DNA from: Candidatus Omnitrophota bacterium
GTDB taxonomy: Bacteria; Omnitrophota; Gorgyraeia; Zapsychrales; Zapsychraceae
Reading direction: 5' to 3'
DNA length: 36,929 bases
NCBI GenBank assembly: GCA_022703565.1
Contig: JAKLDK010000006.1
Coordinates: 253-37,181, forward strand
Below the pieces are notes generated by a model. The model saw only the letters and a program-made list of their open reading frames with translations. It was not told the origin of the DNA and ran no database searches. Shown here piece after piece: positions 15,154-23,570 of this stretch. Position 1 is the first letter of the stretch. Every line of letters starts with the position of its first letter. A program made the position numbers and the translations under genes.

Positions 15154-16245
15154 TTAATTTATGTTCCAATAAACAATGCTATAATCTTCCCGATTTATTA
15201 CTGCCGTTAAATTAGTTTTAATCTGACGGCCCGGGTCAACGCCCTGTACTTGAATTCTAAAATAATTTGACTGTTTCGTACGATAACGGTTAATCTGTAA
15301 GAAAATATTTCTTTCAACAGCCGTCAACGGTATTTGCTCCACTTCAATTAACCGGTCATCAACCGTAAATTCTTCTCCATCCTCGCCATTGCGATAAACA
15401 ATTAGCTTGTCGGCTAAAGATTTGGCATCGGCAATATCAGCATTCATCGTCCGGTTAACCGCCTCAACCGCCAAGGCTAATAACACATTATAAGAGGCCG
15501 TATCTAAATTAACTTTAAGCCCGCCTATAGCCGGATAAACCGACAAATATTCCTTAACAAGGCCGTATATTTCTTTTGTCATCCCTTTTACTAACAATAA
15601 TTCCGGCAAAGAATTAAAAGGCGCGTTCTTACAATTATAAGATTCATTAAGAGACAAATAATAATCCTTTTCCGCCCCGTTATTATTTGTCACATTATCG
15701 TCATTATCCTGCCAATCAACAATCGCGGCAGCTAAATTATTGCTTGTCTCCTCATCAATGTTTAAAACCATAAACAATGAACTTAAAACCGAAGCATTTT
15801 GCGAACTAACCGTATTAATATTTATAAAACGCTCTTCATCAACCAACCCATAATAAATTCTTTTATTATCCGCCATTAAATCCCTTGAAGCGCGGTATGA
15901 AATATTGAAATACCCGTCTCCTAATTTATGCTCCTTAAAAATATTTTCCGGCTCGAAACCTTCTGTCTTTGGAATCCCACAATAATAAAGCGTATCCTGC
16001 CCGGCTGAATCACTATTCTGCGCGTCGAGCTTTAATTGCTTTACGGCAAAAATCAATCCGGCCCAAGCCAAATACTTCGAACGAGCCTTGCTAATAGAAT
16101 ATTTAGTCGCAACCAAGTCAATGTTTGTATTTCGGCCCAAACTTATCGCCAGTAAAACCAAAATAACCAAAACCCAACTGACTATTATTAATATTATACC
16201 AGAGCGCTCTTTATTTAACTTTTTTATGAAAATATTTTTATTCAT
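15154..16245 (-). CDS. gspK: GspK-like minor pseudopilin
   Basis: The 363-residue protein starts with a basic leader and a hydrophobic segment (SGIILIIVSWVLVILVLLAISLG, about 15-37) with glycine just before it. GspK normally lacks the fifth-position glutamate and so does this one. The body is the T2SSK type: FININTVSSQNASVLSSLF near 136, IVDWQDNDDN near 172, and a later helix-hairpin-helix-like region (LPELLLVKGMTKEIY near 214). GspK caps the pseudopilus tip together with GspI and GspJ. The order H-I-J-K is the classical one. Start ATG chosen because it gives a normal short leader. Confidence 0.92.
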   Translation of the reverse strand: MNKNIFIKKLNKERSGIILIIVSWVLVILVLLAISLGRNTNIDLVATKYSISKARSKYLAWAGLIFAVKQLKLDAQNSDSAGQDTLYYCGIPKTEGFEPENIFKEHKLGDGYFNISYRASRDLMADNKRIYYGLVDEERFININTVSSQNASVLSSLFMVLNIDEETSNNLAAAIVDWQDNDDNVTNNNGAEKDYYLSLNESYNCKNAPFNSLPELLLVKGMTKEIYGLVKEYLSVYPAIGGLKVNLDTASYNVLLALAVEAVNRTMNADIADAKSLADKLIVYRNGEDGEEFTVDDRLIEVEQIPLTAVERNIFLQINRYRTKQSNYFRIQVQGVDPGRQIKTNLTAVINREDYSIVYWNIN

Positions 16246-16261
16246 TGCTTAATCAATTATT

Positions 16262-16978
16262 TTAAGGCGTTTCCTCAGCTCCCAAGTATCCTGTTGAAAC
16301 CAGGATCTCTTTAGATAGCCTTAATACCTTCGAATTATCCGCACTATTTAAGAAATCAATCTCAACTCTCAAGTTTGAAGGATTATAATTATTCTTCCAT
16401 TCGTTTTTCCAGGAGATTTCCTCCGTTTCCTTGTTTAGCAAATAGCCATAATAAAACTTTAACCCTCTTTCTTTGATATTCGATGAGATTATTTCCAGGC
16501 CATTTTCTTCGAGTTCAGCGTCCTTAACAAAATCAACAAAATTCGATTCTTGCCGCACCAAAAAATTCATCAGAGAATATTCTTCGTCTTTAATCTTAAT
16601 GTTAATATTCTTTTTATATGCCTCGTTTATTATAACCGTATGAATATCTCCTTCGTTGGCCGATATCAGAAAATAGCTAACAGCTTTTAATTCTCCGTCT
16701 TTTTCAATAAGGAATGTTATCTTATCGCTGCTGCCGACAAACGACTCCTTGTCTGGATATGAATTGGTAAAATCATAAAAAAGAGCGTTCTCTAATTCTT
16801 TTTCAATTAAATTAAAAGCCATCCTCGCTTCCCGATAAACATTGTTCTGAATTTGCGAACGATGGCTCAACTTAATACCACTATAAAAAATACTATAAAT
16901 ACTAAACAACACCATAGAAACAATGCTTAGCGTTAATAAGAGCTCAATTATAGAAAATGAATATTTATTGTTCTTCAT
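16262..16978 (-). CDS. gspJ: GspJ-like minor pseudopilin
   Basis: The 238-residue prepilin-like protein has the leader MKNNKYS followed by FSIIELLLTLSIVSMVLF, with the glutamate at mature position 5. The residue before the cleavage point is serine (S7) where prepilin peptidases normally need glycine. A membrane helix (8-30) is followed by ARMAFNLIEKELENALFY, a segment typical of GspJ, and a beta-rich domain. It would form the pseudopilus tip with GspI and GspK. Its ATG overlaps the gspI stop as ATGA. Confidence 0.88.
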   Translation of the reverse strand: MKNNKYSFSIIELLLTLSIVSMVLFSIYSIFYSGIKLSHRSQIQNNVYREARMAFNLIEKELENALFYDFTNSYPDKESFVGSSDKITFLIEKDGELKAVSYFLISANEGDIHTVIINEAYKKNINIKIKDEEYSLMNFLVRQESNFVDFVKDAELEENGLEIISSNIKERGLKFYYGYLLNKETEEISWKNEWKNNYNPSNLRVEIDFLNSADNSKVLRLSKEILVSTGYLGAEETP

Positions 16979-17403
16979 TTGGCCACATTAAACAGGTACG
17001 TATAAAATTGAATTGTATTATTTCTTTTACCGGAATTCCACGATACCGCCAGATTAACTAAATTTATTTTGTTCTCCGCTTCTTCCGACGACAATCCTGG
17101 CGAGTTATCCGCTGAAGCGGCGGTTATTGAATATTTATATTTTTCAAAAGGCTCGGGAAAAGCATCTTCCTCTTTAAAACCATCTTCAATAAAACCCTGC
17201 TCCATCAATTCAAACATCTTGTTCTCAGCCAAAAACAAGGCTTCGGTATAATCAGCCGTGTATGTAACGCTTCGCGCGGATGCGGTTATTGACTGGAGGA
17301 CTAAGGTAATGCTTACCGAAAGAATAACAACCGACAATAAGGCCTCAAGTAAAAATGAGCCTCGGGATTTTAATTTACTTTTAAGATTATTGATTACGTT
17401 CAT
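16975..17403 (-). CDS. gspI: GspI-like minor pseudopilin
   Basis: The 142-residue protein has a basic leader ending KSRG15, then SFLLEALLSVVILSVSITLVLQ with glutamate at mature position 5. The next part, YTEALFLAENKMFELMEQG, matches the LAENKMEEL pattern that is the hallmark of GspI. It would nucleate the pseudopilus tip. Position between gspH and gspJ supports the call. The ribosome site (AGGAA) is close to the ATG and weak. Confidence 0.9.
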   Translation of the reverse strand: MNVINNLKSKLKSRGSFLLEALLSVVILSVSITLVLQSITASARSVTYTADYTEALFLAENKMFELMEQGFIEDGFKEEDAFPEPFEKYKYSITAASADNSPGLSSEEAENKINLVNLAVSWNSGKRNNTIQFYTYLFNVAK

Positions 17404-17413
17404 TTCCTAACTC

Positions 17414-17884
17414 TTATAAAATCTTACCGCTTAACACGTTAATTTGCCCACGTATTTCTTTCGAAGACACCGTATAGCAATTATCTTCACGGCAAACAAT
17501 TATCCTCATCTTGTCAATGCTGCCATCGGAATTAAAAATTACATCCGATTTTTCCGATTCAATATTAATATCCCCCGGCATTTTCACAACTCGCCCTAAA
17601 TTACCATTAACTTTTTTATACGAACCTTCGTCGGCTTGCCCATCAGTATTTTCTTCTTCCAGCCAGTAAGAATTCTTTCCAACATCCAATACCAAACGGA
17701 TTTTAACATTTTTATTCATCGCCCTAGATTGCGCGTAACGCATCAGATAAGCCAAATCCTGAGTTGTTTGTTTTACGAGAATGTTAGAATAAGTGCGGCT
17801 GAAATTTGGCAAGGTAAGCCCAGCGATAATCGCAAACAGCATAATAACTAAAATCACTTCGACTAAAGTGAAGCCAAAAACCAT
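17414..17884 (-). CDS. gspH: GspH-like minor pseudopilin
   Basis: I start this gene at the ATG at 17884, giving 156 residues, because it places a normal four-residue leader MVFG directly before FTLVEVILVIMLFAIIAGLTLP. The frame is open upstream to an ATG at 18085, but that would give a 71-residue leader and overlap gspG. After the helix comes LAYLMRYAQSRAMNKN, typical of GspH, then a beta-rich domain (LVLDVGKNSYWLEE, VIFNSDGS, IIVCREDNCYTV). Two cysteines sit in CREDNC. GspH joins the pseudopilus shaft to its tip. The ribosome site is weak (AAGAAG directly before ATG). Confidence 0.88.
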   Translation of the reverse strand: MVFGFTLVEVILVIMLFAIIAGLTLPNFSRTYSNILVKQTTQDLAYLMRYAQSRAMNKNVKIRLVLDVGKNSYWLEEENTDGQADEGSYKKVNGNLGRVVKMPGDINIESEKSDVIFNSDGSIDKMRIIVCREDNCYTVSSKEIRGQINVLSGKIL

Positions 17885-18054
17885 CTTCTTTTTATTTTCC
17901 ACACTTAGCGATGTTTGGGCTATTTCCTGCCCAGATCGGCACACATTATAACTAAAAATATTGCCATCTTTAGGCGGGATGAAACCCTGGAGATTATAGA
18001 TCAGGGAATATTTTCTTTTTAAACACATAGTGTTGTAATAATTAACTCTTCCTA
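17885..18054 (-). other. Structured 170-base spacer between gspG and gspH
   Basis: The spacer is far longer than any other gap in the gspE-to-pilO unit. As RNA on the minus strand it can form CCCTG/CAGGG (about 17984-18006) and a longer hairpin at 17908-17938, with a CGAT/ATCG outer stem and a TGGGC/GCCCA inner stem capped by the 8-base loop AGGAAATA. Two TATAAT hexamers are also present on the minus strand, without good -35 partners. The frame of gspH stays open through it. It matches no riboswitch class I can recognise. Confidence 0.5.
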
Positions 18055-18501
18055 TTATTCTTCGGTATCTTCCAAATCTCCCCAATTTACAATATCATCC
18101 GCACTTTCCGCGCCGTCCTGCCCAAGAGATGAAAGGTCATAAGAATCTTCGTTGTGTACCCCGGGTGAAATATAAACATATTCACGGCCCCAAGGGTCAA
18201 CCGGCATTTTCTTCTTTTTTAAATAGGGGCCATTCCAATTTACCGGCTCCGGAGAAGAAGTCGGTTTAACGATAAGGGCTTTTATCCCCTGTTCGGTCGT
18301 AGGAAACTTGCCATTATCCATCTCATACAAATCTAAAGCCGAAGAAATATTAGCCTCAATATCAGCCTTAACCGCTAATTTCCGAGCTTGCTCGCCGCGG
18401 CCAGTAATATTGGTGCTTACCATCGCAACCAAAATTCCTATAATAATAACCACGAGCATTATTTCTATCATTGTAAATCCACGTTCTTTATTTTTAAGCA
18501 T
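18055..18501 (-). CDS. gspG: GspG, major pseudopilin
   Basis: The 148-residue protein has the leader MLKNKERG8 and the mature start FTMIEIMLVVIIIGILVAMV with glutamate at position 5. The body matches GspG closely: ADIEANISSALDLYEMDNGKFPTTEQG (42-68), NGPYLKKKKMPVDPWGREY, and the C-terminal SSLGQDGAESADDIVNW that forms the calcium-binding loop in GspG. It is the main subunit of the pseudopilus that pushes substrates through the secretin. The ribosome site AGGAGGG at 18508-18514, spaced 6 bases from the ATG, is the strongest in the operon and fits the need for many copies. Confidence 0.96.
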   Translation of the reverse strand: MLKNKERGFTMIEIMLVVIIIGILVAMVSTNITGRGEQARKLAVKADIEANISSALDLYEMDNGKFPTTEQGIKALIVKPTSSPEPVNWNGPYLKKKKMPVDPWGREYVYISPGVHNEDSYDLSSLGQDGAESADDIVNWGDLEDTEE

Positions 18502-18526
18502 AGAATTCCCTCCTATAATTAATATT

Positions 18527-19756
18527 TTACTGAATTAGCAAATTCATTTTAAAAATCGGTAAAAGCATGGCAATAACAACAGCGCCAACGATTGATACAA
18601 CCAGGACTAAAACAATCGGGCCTAACAACGAAATCATCGTTTTCGTTATTTCTTCCGACTGCCTTTCATAAGTTTCGGCAATTTTATATAATCCCTGCTC
18701 AAGCTTTCCAGTTTCTTCCCCGATAGAAAGCATATTAATCGCCATATCCGGAAAGAATGCCGATTGATTTAAAGAATCCCTAAAACTTCCGCCCTTGGTA
18801 ACTTCTTCCGCAATTCTTTTAATTTCTGATTTCAAAACAACATTATCCAAAGCCGGCCAAACCGAATTAAGAGCGGTTGTAATCGGCACTCCGCTATCAA
18901 CCATTGTCGCCATTGCCCGGGCAAATCGCCCAACTTGATTTATCTTTTCAAAATTACCCAAAAGCGGCAACCTTAATTTTAACGTGTCAAACCAAAGCCT
19001 TCCCTTTTCGGAATGAATAAATTGTTTTGCATAAAATACTGCCGCCAAAACAATAAGAATAAAAAGCCACCAGAAATTAGCAAACACATTGCCGATGTTA
19101 ACCAGTATTACCGTCGGAAGTGGCAAGGCCTGGTCTAAATCGTCAAACATGACCGTAATCCTAGGAATTACAAAACTAAGCAAAATAAATATCGTAGCCG
19201 CTCCAACAATCAGGATTAAAAAAGGATAAGCTAAACTGCTTTTTACTTTATTATTTGTATCCATTTCTTTTTCCAAATGATCAGCCAGACGGCTTAATAC
19301 AAAATCAAGCTTTCCGCTTAATTCCCCGGTCCGGACCATATTGATATATACCGGCGGGAAGACATCGTCCTCTTGGCTAAGAGCATCGGAAAAAGCACTG
19401 CCGTCTTCAACCGCTTTAAGCATATTTCTGACAACTTCTTTAAAATAAACATTGCTGGTTTGGTTCATAACCAATTGCAGGGATTTAAGGATCGGTACCG
19501 CAGCACCAATTAAATCGCTCATTTGCCGGGCAAATAAAACCAAATCTTTACGGCTAATATGTTTTGCTAACCGAGTGGCATCCTTCCCAATAGGCTTTGA
19601 GCTTAATTTATCAGCGCGGATATTTAAAGACACGTCTATCGGAGTTAATCCTAAATTAATAACCTTACCTATCGCCAAATCAACATTAGCGGCATCAACA
19701 ACCCCCTCGACAATTCTGCTTGGGCCTTCTTTTGCTTTATATTTAAATTCGGGCAT
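18527..19756 (-). CDS. gspF: GspF, inner-membrane platform protein
   Basis: The 409-residue protein has two T2SSF helical domains (about 70-190 and 275-395), each with the typical start (LVLFARQMSDLIGAAVPIL; NQVGRFARAMATMVDSGVPI) and a GE.(T/S)G motif (VRTGELSGKL; LSIGEETGKL). Three membrane helices are at about 170-196, 218-243 and 375-402. GspF is the platform that the GspE ATPase rotates or pulls to assemble pseudopilins. The fit to GspF/PilC is strong throughout. It lies 12 bases after gspE. Confidence 0.95.
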   Translation of the reverse strand: MPEFKYKAKEGPSRIVEGVVDAANVDLAIGKVINLGLTPIDVSLNIRADKLSSKPIGKDATRLAKHISRKDLVLFARQMSDLIGAAVPILKSLQLVMNQTSNVYFKEVVRNMLKAVEDGSAFSDALSQEDDVFPPVYINMVRTGELSGKLDFVLSRLADHLEKEMDTNNKVKSSLAYPFLILIVGAATIFILLSFVIPRITVMFDDLDQALPLPTVILVNIGNVFANFWWLFILIVLAAVFYAKQFIHSEKGRLWFDTLKLRLPLLGNFEKINQVGRFARAMATMVDSGVPITTALNSVWPALDNVVLKSEIKRIAEEVTKGGSFRDSLNQSAFFPDMAINMLSIGEETGKLEQGLYKIAETYERQSEEITKTMISLLGPIVLVLVVSIVGAVVIAMLLPIFKMNLLIQ

Positions 19757-19768
19757 CGCTTAATTAAA

Positions 19769-21451
19769 TTAACTTTCCTCTTTAGTAACCCTAAATATTT
19801 CATCGACCGTAGTAACACCTTTTTTGACCTTTTCCCATCCCGATTGTATTAAAGTTTTCATTCCGTTCTTTACGGCCGCTTCCTTGACCTGCCCGGCAGT
19901 CGCTCTTGCCATAATCAAATTACGAATTTGCTCATTGAAAACAAGAATTTCATAAATTGATTCTCGCCCTTTATACCCAGTAAAATGGCATTTCTCGCAA
20001 CCAACGCCTTTATATCCGATTATTTGTTTTACCTCTTTCCCGTCAAATTCCCGCACCACATCTTCGGTTAAAGTATAATTTTGTTTACAACTCGGGCAAA
20101 TAACTCTAATCAATCTTTGCGCAATCAAACATTCAACGGTACTGGTTATAAGATACGGCTCAACGCCCATGTCTAAAAGCCGCGCGATTCCGCTCGCGGC
20201 ATCGTTAGTATGCAACGTCGATAAAACCAAATGCCCGGTTAACGCAACCTGAATCGCAATTTCCGCAGTCTCAATATCCCGGACTTCACCGACCATCATA
20301 ATATCCGGGTCATGACGAAGCATTGAACGCAAACCTTGCGCAAAAGTTAATCCGACTTTAGGATTAATCTGAATTTGAGTAATTCCCTTTAACTGATATT
20401 CAACCGGATCCTCGATAGTTATAATTTTCTTATCTTCGGTATTAACCTTAGATAAAAACGAATAAAGTGTAGTTGTCTTTCCGCTTCCCGTCGGACCAGT
20501 CAAAAATATTATGCCATGCGGCCTTTTTATCACTTGATCAACGATTTTTATTTCCTCTTTGCTAAAACCTAATTCTCCCAAGTCGAATAATCGGGCTGAA
20601 TTCAAAACACGCAAAACCACACTCTCCCCGTATTGCGTCGGTAAGAATGAAACACGCAAATCAATATCCGCCTCATTAACCCTTACCTTAAACCGGCCGT
20701 CTTGCGGAACTCTTTTCTCGGCAATATTTAGGTTCGACAATATTTTAATCCTTGAATTTATAGCGTCTTTAAATACCTTTATATTCGCCGGAACTTTAGC
20801 GTCATATAAAATACCGTCAACTCGATACCTTATTTTTAGCTCATCTTCATATGGTTCAATATGAATATCCGTCGACCGGTCTTGATAAGCCTCAAAAATA
20901 ATCTGGTTTAAGAATTTGCTTATAGACGCTTCGGTTTCATCTTCGATTACTGCCGACTGATCCCGAGAAACAATATTTTGTTGTACCGAGCCCATCATCT
21001 GCTCAATTGTCTCGGCCCCAACACCGTAATATTGACGAATAGCCTCGAGAATCTCCTTTTCACTCGCTAAAACGGTCTTGATCCTGGCATTAACAACCGA
21101 ACTAATCTCATCGATTAAATGGACATCCAGCGGATGTGTTGTAGCAATAGTTAAAACATTATCTTTAAAATCGCATGGCATGATTTTATAATGGCTGGCA
21201 AATTTGGCCGGAAGTTTTTTTATGGCCATTGAGGGAATTTGCATATCCTTAAAACTAATGAAATCAACTCCCAATTGGCCGGCTAAAAGAGGCAAGAAAA
21301 CAGTTTCTTCGTCGATATACCCTAAATCTAAAAGAACCGAACCTAATAATTCCCCGGTATCTTTTTGCTTTTTTAAAGCTTTATCCAACTGCTCCGGGGT
21401 AATTATCCTTTTTTCAATAAGTAATTGGCCTAAAGGGAATCTATTTTTCAT
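19769..21451 (-). CDS. gspE: GspE/PilB-type assembly ATPase
   Basis: The 560-residue protein is a complete type II/IV secretion ATPase. An N-terminal MshEN domain (about 5-140, LGQLLIEKRIITPEQLDKAL) could bind c-di-GMP in some relatives. Then come an N2 domain (about 165-290), Walker A G319-P-T-G-S-G-K-T326, the Asp box ITIEDPVEY (344-352), Walker B PDIMMVGEVRD (382-392) and the His box LTGHLVLSTLHTNDA (404-418). A zinc site is formed by C452-P-S-C455 and C485-E-K-C488. It powers pseudopilus assembly. It heads the operon behind the extended -10 promoter at 21474-21482. PilB and GspE are hard to tell apart; the neighbours favour GspE. Confidence 0.95.
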   Translation of the reverse strand: MKNRFPLGQLLIEKRIITPEQLDKALKKQKDTGELLGSVLLDLGYIDEETVFLPLLAGQLGVDFISFKDMQIPSMAIKKLPAKFASHYKIMPCDFKDNVLTIATTHPLDVHLIDEISSVVNARIKTVLASEKEILEAIRQYYGVGAETIEQMMGSVQQNIVSRDQSAVIEDETEASISKFLNQIIFEAYQDRSTDIHIEPYEDELKIRYRVDGILYDAKVPANIKVFKDAINSRIKILSNLNIAEKRVPQDGRFKVRVNEADIDLRVSFLPTQYGESVVLRVLNSARLFDLGELGFSKEEIKIVDQVIKRPHGIIFLTGPTGSGKTTTLYSFLSKVNTEDKKIITIEDPVEYQLKGITQIQINPKVGLTFAQGLRSMLRHDPDIMMVGEVRDIETAEIAIQVALTGHLVLSTLHTNDAASGIARLLDMGVEPYLITSTVECLIAQRLIRVICPSCKQNYTLTEDVVREFDGKEVKQIIGYKGVGCEKCHFTGYKGRESIYEILVFNEQIRNLIMARATAGQVKEAAVKNGMKTLIQSGWEKVKKGVTTVDEIFRVTKEES

Positions 21452-21473
21452 AATAATATTAATATTCTTATTA

Positions 21474-21482
21474 ATTATATCA
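21474..21482 (-). promoter_or_regulatory. Extended -10 promoter of the gspE operon
   Basis: The minus strand reads TGATATAAT, a perfect TGnTATAAT extended -10, with no good -35 at normal spacing. The predicted start gives a leader of only about 15 bases with no clear ribosome site. The same nine bases occur before the prepilin gene at 22315-22323. Confidence 0.65.
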
Positions 21483-21514
21483 TTAGTTTAATTAATTCGG
21501 CTATCAATTTCTGA

Positions 21515-21548
21515 TATAAAAAAGGGCTCGCCAATTAGGCTGAGCCCT
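21515..21548 (-). terminator. Rho-independent terminator of the prepilin operon
   Basis: On the minus strand AGGGCTC and GAGCCCT (21542-21548 and 21523-21529) pair, with a bulged A and an inner GCC/GGC stem around TAATT, followed by TTTTTTAT. It closes the prepilin and 77-residue gene unit just before the gspE promoter. Confidence 0.88.
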
Positions 21549-21575
21549 AAAAATAAAAATTCAACATCTTCTCAA

Positions 21576-21809
21576 CTAAACAATTCTTCGGCCAAAAACC
21601 TTTCGAATCTTTTCAGTAATAGTTTCAATCTTACCCAGAGAAACATGTTCTTTCATCCAATTTAACGCATATTTTCTATGCCAATCTTCGAAGGCATACT
21701 CGAACCCCACATCCATCTTCTTTTTTTCGCTTTCATACCAGCGATGCTTGTTAACCTCTTCCACAACTCTAGAATCATTCAACAACTCTTTCATTTCAGG
21801 GGTTATCAT
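21576..21809 (-). CDS. Small conserved-looking protein of unknown function
   Basis: I do not recognise this 77-residue protein. It is highly charged and probably helical, with no membrane segment or signal peptide. Notable residues are many aromatics (HRWYESEKKKMDVGFEYAFEDWHRKYA, split here as 22-48) and a basic end (KIRKVFGRRIV). It is clearly a gene: a strong AGGAGGAAAT ribosome site precedes the ATG, it lies 24 bases after the prepilin gene, and a good terminator follows. Co-transcription with a prepilin suggests a role in pilin production or assembly, but that is inference only. Confidence 0.8.
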   Translation of the reverse strand: MITPEMKELLNDSRVVEEVNKHRWYESEKKKMDVGFEYAFEDWHRKYALNWMKEHVSLGKIETITEKIRKVFGRRIV

Positions 21810-21833
21810 ATTTCCTCCTATTTAAAAAATAAT

Positions 21834-22292
21834 TTAATAGGCTAAACGGCCTAATTTAGTACAAGGAAACCCGTTGCATCCCGCGTTACTGCATTCAATG
21901 TTAGAATCTTGATCAACACATAAAGAATAAAAACATTGGGCTGGAACAACTTTTCTATTAACCCTGCGAATGCAGGCTAAAGAATCTGTTGTAGGCGGAT
22001 TATAATCTGAATATCTGCCTTCCCAATTATAAAATTCCATTCTATAGGCAGGGCTTGCTTGATAAGTTTCAATATCCATCGGCAATAATCGTAAAGTTGC
22101 GGTATCCGCGTAATCATTATGCTCTAAAAAATAAAGCTTTTGCGACTCCAACAATTTGCTTAAGACATCAATTCCCTCAGCCGCTCTTACTCTCTCGATA
22201 GTCGCGATATAACGCGGAATAGCCATACTAGCAATTATTCCAATAACCACAACCACAATCATTATTTCCATTAGAGTAAAAGCTTTTTTCAT
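21834..22292 (-). CDS. Cysteine-rich type IV prepilin-like protein
   Basis: The 152-residue protein starts MKKA4 then FTLMEIMIVVVVIGIIASMAIP, a very short leader with alanine before the cleavage point and glutamate at mature position 5. The helix (5-50) is followed by a globular part with LLESQKLYFLEHNDYADT (47-64), a pattern shared by PilA/PilE-like and GspG-like pilins. The C-terminal third has six cysteines (107, 120, 125, 134, 139, 144), enough for up to three disulfides. It has its own promoter and terminator, separate from the gsp operon, so it may be a pilus subunit using the same motor. It ends in ...LGRLAY. Confidence 0.9.
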   Translation of the reverse strand: MKKAFTLMEIMIVVVVIGIIASMAIPRYIATIERVRAAEGIDVLSKLLESQKLYFLEHNDYADTATLRLLPMDIETYQASPAYRMEFYNWEGRYSDYNPPTTDSLACIRRVNRKVVPAQCFYSLCVDQDSNIECSNAGCNGFPCTKLGRLAY

Positions 22293-22314
22293 TTAACCTC
22301 TGTTTCTCGCAACA

Positions 22315-22323
22315 ATTATATCA
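22315..22323 (-). promoter_or_regulatory. Extended -10 promoter of the prepilin operon
   Basis: TGATATAAT on the minus strand, identical to the element before gspE, with no good -35. The leader would be about 15 bases and contains AGAGGT as ribosome site before the ATG at 22292. Confidence 0.65.
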
Positions 22324-22340
22324 AGAACTTCCAATCAAAT

Positions 22341-22375
22341 AAAAGGGAATTGCTATTATTAAGCAATTCCCTTTT
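22341..22375. terminator. Terminator downstream of gapA
   Basis: A perfect 14-base stem (22341-22354 with 22362-22375) and a 7-base loop, with A/T runs on both flanks. It begins 15 bases after the gapA stop and would terminate gapA transcripts on the minus strand before the prepilin promoter. Confidence 0.9.
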
Positions 22376-22389
22376 TTATTAAGCACAAG

Positions 22390-23457
<1,068 letters not shown>

Positions 23458-23516
23458 TTAACTTTGATTAGAATTACTCTAAATTTATTAAATTATTATT
23501 AACAAAGACAATATAA

Positions 23517-23543
23517 ATTATATCTTCCCGGTGGCCTTGTCAA
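23517..23543 (-). promoter_or_regulatory. Promoter of gapA
   Basis: On the minus strand a perfect TTGACA (23538-23543) and a perfect TATAAT (23517-23522) are 15 bases apart, two short of the optimum; TAATTT at 17 bases is an alternative -10. The position, 70 to 100 bases before the ATG, is suitable. Confidence 0.7.
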
Positions 23544-23550
23544 GAATTTT

Positions 23551-23564
23551 TGTTAAACTTAACA
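23551..23564. promoter_or_regulatory. Dyad just upstream of the gapA -35
   Basis: TGTTAA-AC-TTAACA is a perfect inverted repeat lying between the fmt stop and the gapA -35, at 7 bases from it. It has the size of a small repressor or activator site. No T tract follows in the proper place for a terminator. Confidence 0.35.
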
Positions 23565-23570
23565 TAATTT

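Noticed and set aside
17910-18010. Riboswitch (c-di-GMP or similar) in the gspG-gspH spacer
   Set aside because: Hairpins exist but the conserved core bases of the c-di-GMP classes or other riboswitches known to me are not there.
17884-18085. Starting gspH at the far upstream ATG at 18085
   Set aside because: It would put 71 residues before the prepilin cleavage site and overlap gspG; the ATG at 17884 gives a normal leader.
23551-23564. Dyad after fmt as its terminator
   Set aside because: The stem is short with almost no loop and is followed by A rather than T on the transcribed strand; listed as a possible operator instead.
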